Shown: positions 7,958-14,274 of the stretch, in pieces
How positions within the stretch are numbered: the stretch's first letter is position 1
Layout: each line of letters starts with the position of its first letter
Assembly: GCA_913009765.1 (NCBI GenBank)
Contig: CAJVYT010000064.1
Coordinates: forward strand, 1 to 14,274
Direction of reading: 5' to 3'
From: an uncultured candidate division Zixibacteria bacterium
GTDB taxonomy: Bacteria > Zixibacteria > MSB-5A5 > GN15 > FEB-12
DNA: 14,274 nt
The notes under the pieces: generated by a model
What the model was told of the DNA's origin: nothing
Databases searched by the model: none
The model's input: only the letters and a program-made list of their open reading frames with translations
Translations under genes and position numbers: made by a program

Positions 7958-8497
7958 CTACTTACGGAACGGCATGCCAAACTCTTCCAACAGTTGCCGG
8001 GCTTCAGCATCGGTACCGGCTGTTGTTTGAAAAGTAATGTTCATACCTCTGATTTTATCTATTTTATCGTAATCAATTTCCGGAAAAATCAATTGTTCTT
8101 TTAAACCCATATTATAATTTCCACGGCCATCAAATGATTTAGGATTGATACCTTGAAAATCTCGAATACGCGGGATGGCGATATTTACCAAGCGGTCCAA
8201 AAACTCATACATACTATCACGGCGTAATGTTACAGAGCAACCAATGCCAACACCTTCACGAAGCTTAAAATTCGAAATTGATTTTTTAGCTTTGTTTATA
8301 GAAGGTTTTCTTCCGGTAATTTTGGTTAAATCTCCAACAGCAGCATCAAGTAATTTTGAATTTTGAGTTGCTTCACCAACACCGATATTCACTACAATTT
8401 TGGTTAGTTTCGGAATCTGCATAACTGATTTATAACTATTTTCTTTCATCAGCCTTGGCATGATTTCTTTTTCATATTTGTCATGAAGTCTCGACAT
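7958..8497 (-). CDS. rplE: 50S ribosomal protein L5
   Basis: L5 binds 5S rRNA and contacts the P-site tRNA and S13 across the subunit interface. From the ATG at 8495-8497 the product is 179 aa, exactly the usual length. It begins [19 protein letters not shown] and contains [39 protein letters not shown], and [20 protein letters not shown] near the end. The open frame extends back to 8572, but that would overlap rplX by 62 nt and add a non-homologous N-terminus. An AAAGG site spanning the rplX stop, about 10 nt from the chosen ATG, supports the shorter form. Intergenic distance to rplX is 13 nt. Confidence 0.97.
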   Translation of the reverse strand: MSRLHDKYEKEIMPRLMKENSYKSVMQIPKLTKIVVNIGVGEATQNSKLLDAAVGDLTKITGRKPSINKAKKSISNFKLREGVGIGCSVTLRRDSMYEFLDRLVNIAIPRIRDFQGINPKSFDGRGNYNMGLKEQLIFPEIDYDKIDKIRGMNITFQTTAGTDAEARQLLEEFGMPFRK

Positions 8498-8510
8498 AAT
8501 TACACAACCT

Positions 8511-8828
8511 TTAAATCTGCTCGCCGGTTTTCCGACAAATTCTAATTTTTGTTTTTTTGCCGCCTTCATCAATTACTTTACTTGAAAGTCTTGTAGGACC
8601 GTTCAAAGTATTTGAATAAAGAGCAACATTACTAACATGAAGCGGTGCTTCAATCGTTATAATACCACCACTAGGGTTATTTTGAGTTGGTTTTTGATGA
8701 CGTTTAATCATGTTCACGCCTTCGACCAAGACAGTATCCTTTTTTAAGTCAACAAATAAAACCTTACCGGTTTTACCGGCAGATTTGCCGGTTCTAATAT
8801 AGACGGTATCACCTTTTCTAATCTTCAT
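8511..8828 (-). CDS. rplX: 50S ribosomal protein L24
   Basis: L24 is an early assembly initiator that binds the 5' domain of 23S rRNA near the exit tunnel. From the ATG at 8826-8828 it has 105 aa, beginning [20 protein letters not shown], which is the KOW motif. [20 protein letters not shown] and [18 protein letters not shown] are further family segments. The open frame could start at 8873, but those 15 extra residues lie inside the end of rplN and do not resemble L24. GGGAG 8 nt before the chosen ATG decides the start. It is 16 nt after rplN. Confidence 0.97.
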   Translation of the reverse strand: MKIRKGDTVYIRTGKSAGKTGKVLFVDLKKDTVLVEGVNMIKRHQKPTQNNPSGGIITIEAPLHVSNVALYSNTLNGPTRLSSKVIDEGGKKTKIRICRKTGEQI

Positions 8829-8836
8829 AATTCTAT

Positions 8837-8841
8837 CTCCC
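8837..8841 (-). promoter_or_regulatory. Ribosome binding site deciding the rplX start
   Basis: GGGAG on the minus strand ends 8 nt before the ATG at 8828, within the 16-nt rplN-rplX gap. It supports the 105-aa L24 over a longer frame opening within rplN. Confidence 0.75.
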
Positions 8842-8844
8842 TCG

Positions 8845-9210
8845 TTAGAGGACCTCCGGAGCAAGCGATACAATTTTCATAAATTGTTTATCACGAAGTT
8901 CACGGGCAACAGGTCCAAAGATACGAGTGCCACGAGGTTCTTTTTGGTCATTTATGATTACAGCCGCATTATCGGAAAAACGGATTACAGACCCATCTTT
9001 GCGTTTGAGTCCACTTTTAGTGCGAACTACAACAGCACGGCAAACTTCTGATTTTTTCACGGTACCACCCGGGATAGCTTCTTTGACGGTAACCACAATA
9101 ATATCACCAACAGAAGCGACTTTTTTTCGTCCGCCGATAATTCTGAAGCACATAATTTTTTTGGCTCCTGAATTGTCAGCAACAGAAAGAACAGTAAACT
9201 CTTGAATCAT
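8845..9210 (-). CDS. rplN: 50S ribosomal protein L14
   Basis: L14 lies at the subunit interface near the factor-binding side and is the docking site of the silencing factor RsfS in many bacteria (family knowledge). The 121-aa product has the signature [20 protein letters not shown], then [20 protein letters not shown], and near the end [20 protein letters not shown], all typical. The ATG is at 9208-9210, 23 nt after rpsQ. Length is within one residue of the usual 122. Confidence 0.98.
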   Translation of the reverse strand: MIQEFTVLSVADNSGAKKIMCFRIIGGRKKVASVGDIIVVTVKEAIPGGTVKKSEVCRAVVVRTKSGLKRKDGSVIRFSDNAAVIINDQKEPRGTRIFGPVARELRDKQFMKIVSLAPEVL

Positions 9211-9233
9211 TTTCTACATACCTTTCTGTGCGG

Positions 9234-9497
9234 CTATTTTGCCTGCTCAACAATTTCGACTAAACGCCAACGTTTTTGTTTCGACATTGGGCGTGTTTCC
9301 ATAACCTTAACAATATCACCAACACCGGCTTCATTTTTTTCATCGTGTACCATCAATTTGGATGATGTACGGAAGGTCTTTTCATACCGTGGATGTTTCA
9401 TTACTCTTTCAACTAAAAGAGTAAAGCTTTTATCCATTTTTGTAGATACAACTTTCCCAACACGGGTTTTTCTTAAATTTGTTCTATTTTCAGCCAT
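9234..9497 (-). CDS. rpsQ: 30S ribosomal protein S17
   Basis: S17 is a primary 16S rRNA-binding OB-fold protein of the 30S body. The 87-aa product has [20 protein letters not shown], the segment [20 protein letters not shown], and [20 protein letters not shown], followed by [10 protein letters not shown]. The ATG is at 9495-9497. It follows rpmC by 11 nt, in which a GGAG site is visible, and precedes rplN by 23 nt. Length and order are ordinary. Confidence 0.98.
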   Translation of the reverse strand: MAENRTNLRKTRVGKVVSTKMDKSFTLLVERVMKHPRYEKTFRTSSKLMVHDEKNEAGVGDIVKVMETRPMSKQKRWRLVEIVEQAK

Positions 9498-9508
9498 TTA
9501 TAACTCCG

Positions 9509-9775
9509 CTATTCCTCTTTACCTTTTTTAGCAGCTTTGGAATCCGGTAAAATAGCTGAAGCATTTTCAGCAAGTTTTTTAATACCGAGCGTATCTTCGT
9601 GCAAAGTAGTCATAACCAGAGCAATTTCTCGCCTGATTTGTCTTAAACGAAGAGGGTTATCCAGAGCCTTCAAAGAACGTCCCATATGCAAGTTAAAACG
9701 TTCATCCAAAAGATCATTTTTCTTAAGCAGGAGTTCATCGCGGGTCATTTCACGTAAGTCACGATTTTTAAGCAC
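9509..9775 (-). CDS. rpmC: 50S ribosomal protein L29 with C-terminal extension
   Basis: L29 sits beside the peptide exit tunnel next to L23 and helps bind trigger factor and SRP. The two-helix core is at about residues 1-66: NRDLREMTRDELLLKKNDLL, then RFNLHMGRSLKALDNPLRLR, then QIRREIALVMTTL. At 88 aa it is some 20 residues longer than the usual 60-70, with a tail that ends in KAAKKGKEE. The start is GTG at 9773-9775, supported by AAGGAG 7 nt upstream. That site lies within the last codons of rplP, whose stop is only 2 nt before the GTG, so coupling is likely. Confidence 0.96.
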   Translation of the reverse strand: MLKNRDLREMTRDELLLKKNDLLDERFNLHMGRSLKALDNPLRLRQIRREIALVMTTLHEDTLGIKKLAENASAILPDSKAAKKGKEE

Positions 9776-9777
9776 GC

Positions 9778-10200
9778 CTATACTCCTTCCATCTCATGAC
9801 GAGATATAAACTTCGTTTTCATCGGTAATTTATTGGCACCAAGACGCATCGCTTCTCTTGCCATTTCCTCAGAAACACCTTCAATTTCAAATAACATTCT
9901 TCCCGGTTTCACAACAGCAACCCAAGACTCCGGAGCACCTTTACCTTTACCCATACGAGTTTCGGCAGGTTTGCGTGTAATAGGCTTATCGGGAAAAACA
10001 CGAATCCAAATTTTACCGCCACGTTTTACATAACGTGTCATTGCAATACGAGCAGCCTCAATTTGACGACTGGTCAACCAGCACGCCTCTAAGGACTTCA
10101 GACCGAATTCGCCAAAATCGACCGTATATCCGCCTTTGGCTTTGCCGGTTCTACGACCGCGATGAGTTTTGCGGTGCTTTACTTTTTTGGGCATTAACAT
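9778..10200 (-). CDS. rplP: 50S ribosomal protein L16
   Basis: L16 contacts the A-site tRNA and organises the peptidyl-transferase centre in late 50S assembly. The 140-aa product begins [20 protein letters not shown], the expected L16 start. It has [40 protein letters not shown], then [20 protein letters not shown]. The first ATG at 10198-10200 is chosen over the ATG two codons later because MLMPK is a common L16 N-terminus and a GGGAG site stands upstream. The gene follows rpsC by 24 nt and is 2 nt from rpmC. Confidence 0.98.
   Translation of the reverse strand: MLMPKKVKHRKTHRGRRTGKAKGGYTVDFGEFGLKSLEACWLTSRQIEAARIAMTRYVKRGGKIWIRVFPDKPITRKPAETRMGKGKGAPESWVAVVKPGRMLFEIEGVSEEMAREAMRLGANKLPMKTKFISRHEMEGV
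9783..9788 (-). promoter_or_regulatory. Ribosome binding site for rpmC (GTG start)
   Basis: AAGGAG on the minus strand lies inside the final Glu-Gly-Val codons of rplP, 7 nt before the rpmC GTG at 9775. It supports that start and implies reinitiation or coupling between rplP and rpmC. Confidence 0.85.
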
Positions 10201-10224
10201 TTAATAAATCTCCCAATAACCATA

Positions 10225-11136
10225 TTAACTCTCTGACTTCTTAGGGTCAGATTTGTTTTCAGTTTTAGCTGCAACTTTAGTTTTAGTTTCAACTTTAGTT
10301 TTAGTTTCTGCTTTTGCTGGTCTTTCAGGACGGCGTCCTTTTTGCGGAGGAGCTCCCCCCGGTCTGCCTTCACCTTTACGGCGAATTTTACCACGAGGTC
10401 GTTTTTTTGCACCTTTGTTGTCATGACCGCCGCGTGGACGTTTATGCTGTCCTCCGGCTTGAGCAGTATCAGCTTCTTTCTTTTCTTTATCAGCGTAAAA
10501 ATTACCTTTTTCCAGTATCTCTCCTTTACAGATCCATACTTTCACTCCAATACAACCATAGGTAGTATGGGCAGTAGAGGTCGCATAATCGATATCAGCA
10601 CGCAATGTGTGTAAAGGTGTCCGACCTTCCTTATATTTTTCATCACGGGCAATTTCAGCACCACCTAAACGTCCACTACAACGAATTTTGATACCCATGG
10701 CACCCATCTTCATAGTAGTTGCTATAGTTTTTTTCATAGCACGACGAAATGAAACACGCCCTTCAAGTTGACGAGCAATAGAGTCGGCAACTATTTGAGC
10801 ATCTAATTCCGGTTTTCTGACTTCAACGATGTTAAGTAAAATATCTTTCTTGGTCAACAGTTGTAATTCGCTGCGAAGCTTATCAACTTCAGCACCCTTA
10901 CGTCCAATAACTATACCGGGACGTGACGTATGAATATCCACGGTGACTTTTTTGGGTGCTCGAGAGATGCTCACTTTTGCAATCCCTGCATTTGCTAAAC
11001 GGCGAGAAATATACCGTTTTATCTGCAAGTCTTCATGCACTAAATCAGCAAACTTATTATCGGGGGCAAACCACCGACTGTTCCAAGTTTTTATAACACC
11101 AAGTCGAAAACCTATGGGATGTGTCTTTTGTCCCAA
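10225..11136 (-). CDS. rpsC: 30S ribosomal protein S3 with long basic C-terminal tail
   Basis: S3 forms the mRNA entry site with S4 and S5 and takes part in mRNA unwinding. The start [20 protein letters not shown], the KH-domain loop GRKG (78-81), and RRAMKK (131-136, matching the Arg131/Arg132/Lys135 set tied to helicase activity in E. coli) are all present. The conserved core ends near residue 213. The remaining 90 or so residues are low-complexity: a Gly/Arg/Pro/Lys section ([19 protein letters not shown]) and then a Lys/Thr/Glu section with an exact 18-bp tandem repeat. The total of 303 aa compares with the usual 210-240. The start is TTG at 11134-11136, backed by AAGGAG 6 nt upstream. 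It follows rplV by 22 nt. Confidence 0.97.
   Translation of the reverse strand: MGQKTHPIGFRLGVIKTWNSRWFAPDNKFADLVHEDLQIKRYISRRLANAGIAKVSISRAPKKVTVDIHTSRPGIVIGRKGAEVDKLRSELQLLTKKDILLNIVEVRKPELDAQIVADSIARQLEGRVSFRRAMKKTIATTMKMGAMGIKIRCSGRLGGAEIARDEKYKEGRTPLHTLRADIDYATSTAHTTYGCIGVKVWICKGEILEKGNFYADKEKKEADTAQAGGQHKRPRGGHDNKGAKKRPRGKIRRKGEGRPGGAPPQKGRRPERPAKAETKTKVETKTKVAAKTENKSDPKKSES
10272..10307 (-). repeat. Exact 18-bp tandem duplication in the rpsC tail
   Basis: The plus-strand unit caactttagttttagttt occurs at 10272-10289 and again at 10290-10307 without mismatch. In rpsC it encodes two copies of a six-residue Lys/Thr/Val-rich unit ([12 protein letters not shown]). It lies wholly in the low-complexity C-terminal tail of S3 and is in frame, so copy-number changes would lengthen or shorten the tail without a frameshift. 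Confidence 0.95.
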
Positions 11137-11142
11137 AGTATA

Positions 11143-11148
11143 CTCCTT
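11143..11148 (-). promoter_or_regulatory. Ribosome binding site for rpsC (TTG start)
   Basis: AAGGAG on the minus strand lies 6 nt before the TTG at 11136. The encoded MGQKTHP is the invariant S3 N-terminus, so this site fixes a rare start codon. Confidence 0.85.
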
Positions 11149-11158
11149 AAAAGATCAA

Positions 11159-11704
11159 TTAACTTTCGTTTTTATCTGCTGCTTTTGTTTTTATCTTGGC
11201 AGCAGTTTTCTTAGTTGCTGTTTTTTTAACAGCAGTTTTCTTTGCCGCTTTTTTCTTTGGAGCGGCTTTTTTACCAGAAGAGTCAGCAGCTTTGGCATCT
11301 TTTTTCACTACTTTTTTCTTCGTTTTAGTTGCTGCTTTCATTTCAGCATCAGCATCAGTATGTCCTTCAATAAATACAGTTAAATGACAAAACCGTTTAT
11401 GATAGCGGAACACACGACCCATAGAACGGAATCTAATCCGTTTTTGAGTCGGAGCAGCATCGACAATAATATTTTTAACTACTAAATCTTCAGGGTGTAA
11501 ATGGTCTGTTCCTTCTTGGGAGAGAGCATTTGCCGCAGCCGATTTAACAGTTTTCGCCAAATGGTGGGCAGCAATTTTGGGAGTAAAATTAAGTGCCGCA
11601 AGTGCTTTTTCCACCGGCATACCTTTAACATTATCAGCCACTAAGCGCATTTTTCTTGGAGGAATCGAAAGGTATTTGAGGCTTGCTTTTGATGAAACCA
11701 ACAT
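11159..11704 (-). CDS. rplV: 50S ribosomal protein L22 with Lys/Ala-rich C-terminal tail
   Basis: L22 contacts all 23S rRNA domains; its beta-hairpin lines the exit-tunnel constriction. The core is visible: SSKASLKYLSIPPRKMRLVA, ALAALNFTPKIAAHHLAKTV, and the hairpin with VVKNIIVDAAPTQKRIRFRS, closing with HKRFCHLTVFIE near residue 113. About 68 further residues form a histone-H1-like tail of Lys, Ala and Thr with repeated short units such as KKTAVKKTATKKTAAK. Total length is 181 aa against about 110 for ordinary L22. The ATG at 11702-11704 lies 2 nt after the rpsS stop, with AAAGG just upstream. The neighbouring S3 also bears a basic tail ending in a similar way (ES at the C-terminus). Confidence 0.97.
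   Translation of the reverse strand: MLVSSKASLKYLSIPPRKMRLVADNVKGMPVEKALAALNFTPKIAAHHLAKTVKSAAANALSQEGTDHLHPEDLVVKNIIVDAAPTQKRIRFRSMGRVFRYHKRFCHLTVFIEGHTDADAEMKAATKTKKKVVKKDAKAADSSGKKAAPKKKAAKKTAVKKTATKKTAAKIKTKAADKNES
11164..11330 (-). repeat. Low-complexity Lys/Ala-coding repeats in the rplV tail
   Basis: The 3' part of rplV is made of degenerate short units, read on the minus strand as combinations of AAA/AAG and GCN/ACN codons. They encode stretches such as KKKAAKKTAVKKTATKKTAA. They are imperfect and in frame, with no sharp unit boundary. The boundaries given are approximate. Confidence 0.7.
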
Positions 11705-11706
11705 AG

Positions 11707-12000
11707 CTATTTACCTTTCAACGCTGAGAAGCGATCCGTTATTTTACCGCCATGACCACGGTATGTTCTTGTTGGGGCGAATTCACCCAACTTATGTCCA
11801 ACCATGTTTTCTGTAACATAAATTGGTACAAATTTATTTCCAGTATGAACTGCAAACGTATGACCGATAAATTCAGGAAGAACTGTTGAACGGCGAGACC
11901 AAGTTTTAATAACTTTTTTCTGACCGGATTCATTCAATTTATCAACCTTTTTCATCAAATGGTCATCAACGAAAGGTCCTTTTTTTAGTGAACGAGGCAT
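11707..12000 (-). CDS. rpsS: 30S ribosomal protein S19
   Basis: S19 forms a complex with S13 in the 30S head and contacts A- and P-site tRNA regions. The 97-aa product starts [20 protein letters not shown], includes [20 protein letters not shown], then [20 protein letters not shown] and [17 protein letters not shown], all family hallmarks. The ATG is at 11998-12000. It follows rplB by 17 nt and precedes rplV by 2 nt. Length is slightly above the usual 89-93. Confidence 0.98.
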   Translation of the reverse strand: MPRSLKKGPFVDDHLMKKVDKLNESGQKKVIKTWSRRSTVLPEFIGHTFAVHTGNKFVPIYVTENMVGHKLGEFAPTRTYRGHGGKITDRFSALKGK

Positions 12001-12017
12001 CTATGCAATCTCCGCCT

Positions 12018-12848
12018 TTAAATTTTCACTCTACGATCTTGAACTAAATGATCGCTAGATTTACGTTTACTTCTTGTCTTATACCCTTTAGTAGGTTTAC
12101 CCCATGGAGTACAAGGGTGACGTCCCCCTGAAGAACGGCCTTCACCACCACCCATGGGATGGTCAACCGGGTTCATAGCAACACCACGAACATTTGGACG
12201 AATACCGCGCCAACGAGAGGCTCCGGCTTTTCCCCAAATAACGTTCTTATGATCTACATTAGAGACTTGACCAATTGTTGCATAACATACCGCAGGGACA
12301 GTACGTACTTCACCGGAAGGCATTTTGAGAGTAACTTTATTTCCTTCTTTTGCAACAACCTGACAGAATGAACCGGCAGAGCGGGACATTTGGGCTCCTT
12401 TGCCCGGTCTCATTTCAATATTATGAACGTTGGTACCCAATAAGATATTTCCCAAAGGGAGTGAATTACCAACAATTTGTTCAACTTTTTCACCGGACAT
12501 TACAGTATCATTTACACTTAAACCAACCGGTGCGATAATATATCTTTTCTCACCATCAACATAGTGTAAAAGAGCAATACGAGCTGAACGGTTAGGATCG
12601 TATTCAATCGATGCAACACGAGCCGGGATATTATATTTATTTCTTTTAAAATCAATGATTCTATACATCCGTTTGTGACCACCACCACGCTGATACGCAG
12701 TAATACGACCTTTATTGTTTCGACCACCTGATTTTTTGAGCGGTCTTAATAAAGATTTTTCCGGTACGGTAGATGTAATCTCATCAAAAGCCGGTACAGT
12801 TCTGAACCGGTACGACGGAGTTACTGGGCGATATTTTTTAATTGCCAT
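12018..12848 (-). CDS. rplB: 50S ribosomal protein L2
   Basis: L2 is one of the most conserved 50S proteins, needed for subunit association, tRNA binding and peptidyl-transferase activity. The 276-aa product begins [20 protein letters not shown]. It has the N-terminal OB-like domain ([20 protein letters not shown]), then the SH3-like domain with [20 protein letters not shown]. The catalytic-centre motif is [20 protein letters not shown], with His230 matching E. coli His229. The ATG is at 12846-12848. It follows rplW by 18 nt. Length and order are standard. Confidence 0.98.
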   Translation of the reverse strand: MAIKKYRPVTPSYRFRTVPAFDEITSTVPEKSLLRPLKKSGGRNNKGRITAYQRGGGHKRMYRIIDFKRNKYNIPARVASIEYDPNRSARIALLHYVDGEKRYIIAPVGLSVNDTVMSGEKVEQIVGNSLPLGNILLGTNVHNIEMRPGKGAQMSRSAGSFCQVVAKEGNKVTLKMPSGEVRTVPAVCYATIGQVSNVDHKNVIWGKAGASRWRGIRPNVRGVAMNPVDHPMGGGEGRSSGGRHPCTPWGKPTKGYKTRSKRKSSDHLVQDRRVKI

Positions 12849-12866
12849 TGCTACACCTATCTTCCA

Positions 12867-13160
12867 CTACAGATTATCAAACATTGTTATAGATTCACCT
12901 TTTTTAAGCCTGACAATAGCTTTTTTCCACGTAGATGTTTTTCCTTCATTACGACCCATGCGGCGGATTTTCCCCGGCATGATCAAAGTACGAACATCAA
13001 CTACTTTCACTTTAAACAAATCCTCAACAGCGGACTTAATCATAAGCTTATTGGCAGCTTTGTCAACTTCAAAAACATACTCATTATTCAACTCTCGAAG
13101 CAATGAAGAGCGTTCGGTAATTTTATTGAGCTTGATTATATTTCTATATTCTACTTTCAC
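12867..13160 (-). CDS. rplW: 50S ribosomal protein L23
   Basis: L23 lies at the tunnel exit and is the main docking point for trigger factor and SRP. The 97-aa product has the segments EYVFEVDKAANKLMIKSAVE, then LFKVKVVDVRTLIMPGKIRR, then TSTWKKAIVRLKKGESITMF, all typical of the family. The start is GTG at 13158-13160 and overlaps the TGA stop of rplD by 4 nt (GTGA), so the two are probably coupled in translation. It precedes rplB by 18 nt. Confidence 0.97.
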   Translation of the reverse strand: MKVEYRNIIKLNKITERSSLLRELNNEYVFEVDKAANKLMIKSAVEDLFKVKVVDVRTLIMPGKIRRMGRNEGKTSTWKKAIVRLKKGESITMFDNL

Positions 13161-13780
13161 CCAAACACCTCAACAATCTTATCTAAACCTGCTTTTGTCA
13201 TTAAAACATAATCAGCATTCAATAAATCATATCCGTTTGTTGTAACTGCTCTGCCGTATTTTACAGTTTGCAGATTACGACATGAAAGGGCACAATTATC
13301 ATTACGACCTTCATCAAGGATAATGCATTTCTTGCCGTCTATATCAAACTTACCAAGCATAGAAACAATAGATTTTGTTTTAATTTCATCAAGTTGAATT
13401 TTATCCAAAACTTTAATGCGGTCTTTGTTCGCCATATCGGAAAAGACTGAACGCAGTGCATTTTTTTTCATTTTCTTTGGCATTTCATACCCGTACAAAC
13501 GAGTCTGAGGGCCAAAAACAGTTCCGCCGCCTCTCCAAAGAGGAGAACGACTGGTACCTGAACGGGCACGCCCGGTACCTTTTTGACGCCATGGTTTTTT
13601 ACCGCCTCCACGGACATCCCTTCTTGTTTTCGTATGTGCATTTCCCTGTCTCTTACGAGCAAGAAGATTCACTATATACTGATGAACAAGAGCTTCATTC
13701 GGCTCAACACCAAATACGGATGCATCTAATTCGACATTTCCGATTTCGGCACCATCTTGATTATATAATTTCACACTCAT
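13157..13780 (-). CDS. rplD: 50S ribosomal protein L4
   Basis: L4 has a globular domain and a long loop that reaches the exit tunnel; in E. coli it also represses its own S10 operon. The 207-aa product shows the loop at about residues 43-92, with KTRRDVRGGGKKPWRQKGTG, then RARSGTSRSPLWRGGGTVFG, followed by the C-terminal part ending in LLNADYVLMTKAGLDKIVEV. The ATG at 13778-13780 lies 7 nt after the rplC stop. The 4-nt overlap with rplW points to coupling. The S10 leader, where L4 would act, is not in this window. Confidence 0.98.
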   Translation of the reverse strand: MSVKLYNQDGAEIGNVELDASVFGVEPNEALVHQYIVNLLARKRQGNAHTKTRRDVRGGGKKPWRQKGTGRARSGTSRSPLWRGGGTVFGPQTRLYGYEMPKKMKKNALRSVFSDMANKDRIKVLDKIQLDEIKTKSIVSMLGKFDIDGKKCIILDEGRNDNCALSCRNLQTVKYGRAVTTNGYDLLNADYVLMTKAGLDKIVEVFG

Positions 13781-13787
13781 CTCTTAC

Positions 13788-13972
13788 CTACCCCCTATTC
13801 GTCGAACGAACTTTTACGAGTGATCCTTTAAAGCCGGGGACAGAACCTTTTACTAAAAGGAGGTTTTCGCTTTCAATAACTTTGATCACTTCAAGGTTTA
13901 AAATAGTCTTCTTATCTTTACCCATACGACCGGACATCTTCATACCTTTAAACACTCTTGACGGTGTAGAGG
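13788..13972 (-). CDS. rplC: 50S ribosomal protein L3, C-terminal fragment cut at the contig edge
   Basis: Only the last 60 or so codons of rplC are present. They encode [20 protein letters not shown], then [20 protein letters not shown], then [19 protein letters not shown] before the TAG stop, matching the C-terminal end of L3 (family length about 205-215 aa). L3 is an early 50S assembly protein near the peptidyl-transferase centre. The missing 5' part is lost to adapter read-through, not to a biological truncation. An open frame does run on through the adapter and past it to 14096, giving a false N-terminus that contains [19 protein letters not shown]. Its start codon must not be taken as real. 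Confidence 0.95.
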
Positions 13973-14030
13973 AGATCGGAAGAGCGTCGTGTAGGGAAAG
14001 AGTGTAGATCTCGGTGGTCGCCGTATCATT
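13973..14030 (-). other. Illumina P5/universal adapter, reverse complement (sequencing artefact)
   Basis: The 58 nt begin AGATCGGAAGAGCGTCGTGT and end GGTGGTCGCCGTATCATT, the exact reverse complement of the adapter at 4-61. Genomic sequence stops at 13972, inside rplC. Confidence 0.98.
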
Positions 14031-14274
14031 AAAAAAAAAACCAATAAAAAACATAAAAAATAAATTATATCTATGATAAGCAAACCTGATTACCATGTCC
14101 TCACGCTAGTATCTCTCATCGCTATCCACCTCCACCCCACGATAGCTATCAACTACACAACACTGGTCACTACGTTAGCACAGATAGTGTATGAATACAC
14201 CGCATACTAGACACTTGTGAGTCATGACTGTACTGTACATAGCTCGAGTATCGACCACGATCTCCAGTTACAAA
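14031..14274. other. Post-adapter A-run and base-call noise; no gene
   Basis: Ten A residues follow the adapter, then an A-rich stretch to about 14070, then roughly 200 nt of mixed sequence with very few homopolymers. This is the pattern expected when a sequencer reads past the end of a library molecule. Adapter plus tail measures 302 nt, close to one read of a 300-cycle run, which would fit an adapter-dimer read joined to the contig; that is an inference. I see no convincing coding sequence, RNA gene or repeat in it. Confidence 0.85.

Noticed and set aside
8498..8572. 25-residue N-terminal extension of rplE overlapping rplX
   Set aside because: It overlaps rplX by 62 nt and lacks L5 homology; the ATG at 8497 gives the exact family length and has an AAAGG site.
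8829..8873. 15-residue N-terminal extension of rplX inside rplN
   Set aside because: The inner ATG at 8828 has a well-spaced GGGAG and gives the canonical MKIRKGD start.
10194..10424. Minus-strand frame with a long Lys-Leu repeat (KLKLKLKL)
   Set aside because: It is a frame-shifted shadow of the low-complexity rpsC tail, including its 18-bp repeat; rpsC explains the region fully.
11196..11387. Plus-strand frame rich in Ala, Phe and Val that looks like a membrane peptide
   Set aside because: It is the complement of the Lys/Ala-coding rplV tail, where Lys codons read backwards as Phe/Leu codons; no ribosome site supports it.
5669..13972. A hidden non-ribosomal or defence gene inserted in the operon
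   Set aside because: Every interval is covered by a recognised ribosomal protein gene and gaps are under 30 nt, leaving no room for an inserted gene.
13456..14007. 183-aa plus-strand open frame
   Set aside because: It is antisense to rplD and rplC, ends in the adapter peptide [10 protein letters not shown], and resembles no family.
1..14033. 61-bp terminal inverted repeats (1-61 against 13973-14033), as in a transposon or linear replicon
   Set aside because: The repeat is the Illumina adapter plus three bases of its A-run, and the DNA between is an ordinary ribosomal operon with no transposase or replication gene.
13788..14096. 102-aa open frame with a novel N-terminus before L3-like sequence
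   Set aside because: The N-terminal part is translated post-adapter noise and adapter; only 13788-13972 is genomic rplC.

Overview
This window is an assembled contig of bacterial chromosomal DNA carrying one long, almost complete ribosomal-protein superoperon (S10-spc-alpha). Every gene is on the minus strand, so transcription runs from high to low coordinates. From right to left the order is rplC (3' end only), rplD, rplW, rplB, rpsS, rplV, rpsC, rplP, rpmC, rpsQ, rplN, rplX, rplE, rpsN, rpsH, rplF, rplR, rpsE, rpmD, rplO, secY, adk, map, infA, rpmJ, rpsM, rpsK, rpsD, rpoA (5' part only). The widest gap between genes is 38 nt, several neighbours overlap or nearly touch, and I see no internal promoter or terminator, so it looks like a single co-transcribed unit. 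rpmJ (38 aa) is an easily missed small gene.

Both ends are library artefacts, not biology. Positions 4-61 are an Illumina universal (P5/read-1) adapter, and 13973-14030 is the same 58 nt in reverse complement. The right adapter is followed by a run of A and then about 230 nt that look like base-calling noise. Genomic DNA therefore spans only about 62-13972. rpoA and rplC are cut at the adapter joints, and open frames crossing the joints carry adapter-encoded peptides ([10 protein letters not shown] and [19 protein letters not shown]).

The genes form the core of gene expression: 23 intact and one partial ribosomal protein genes, initiation factor IF-1, the RNA polymerase alpha subunit, the SecY translocon channel, adenylate kinase and methionine aminopeptidase. 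S4, S14 and L36 keep their zinc-binding cysteines, and adenylate kinase has a Cys3-Asp type zinc lid.

The host is a moderately AT-rich bacterium with clear Shine-Dalgarno sites. The retention of rpsN, rpmD and rpsD in the cluster, the secY-adk-map-infA order, and the alpha-subunit N-terminus (MKWKPLAMPKEV) suggest to me a lineage of, or near, the FCB superphylum other than Bacteroidetes, such as Cloacimonadota. Elusimicrobiota-like lineages are an alternative. This placement is tentative and from memory.

No new biological system is evident. The points that deserve a second look are the adapter-bounded chimeric ends, long basic C-terminal tails on the adjacent ribosomal proteins L22 and S3 (the latter with an exact 18-bp tandem duplication), and an unusually high share of GTG/TTG starts in highly expressed genes.
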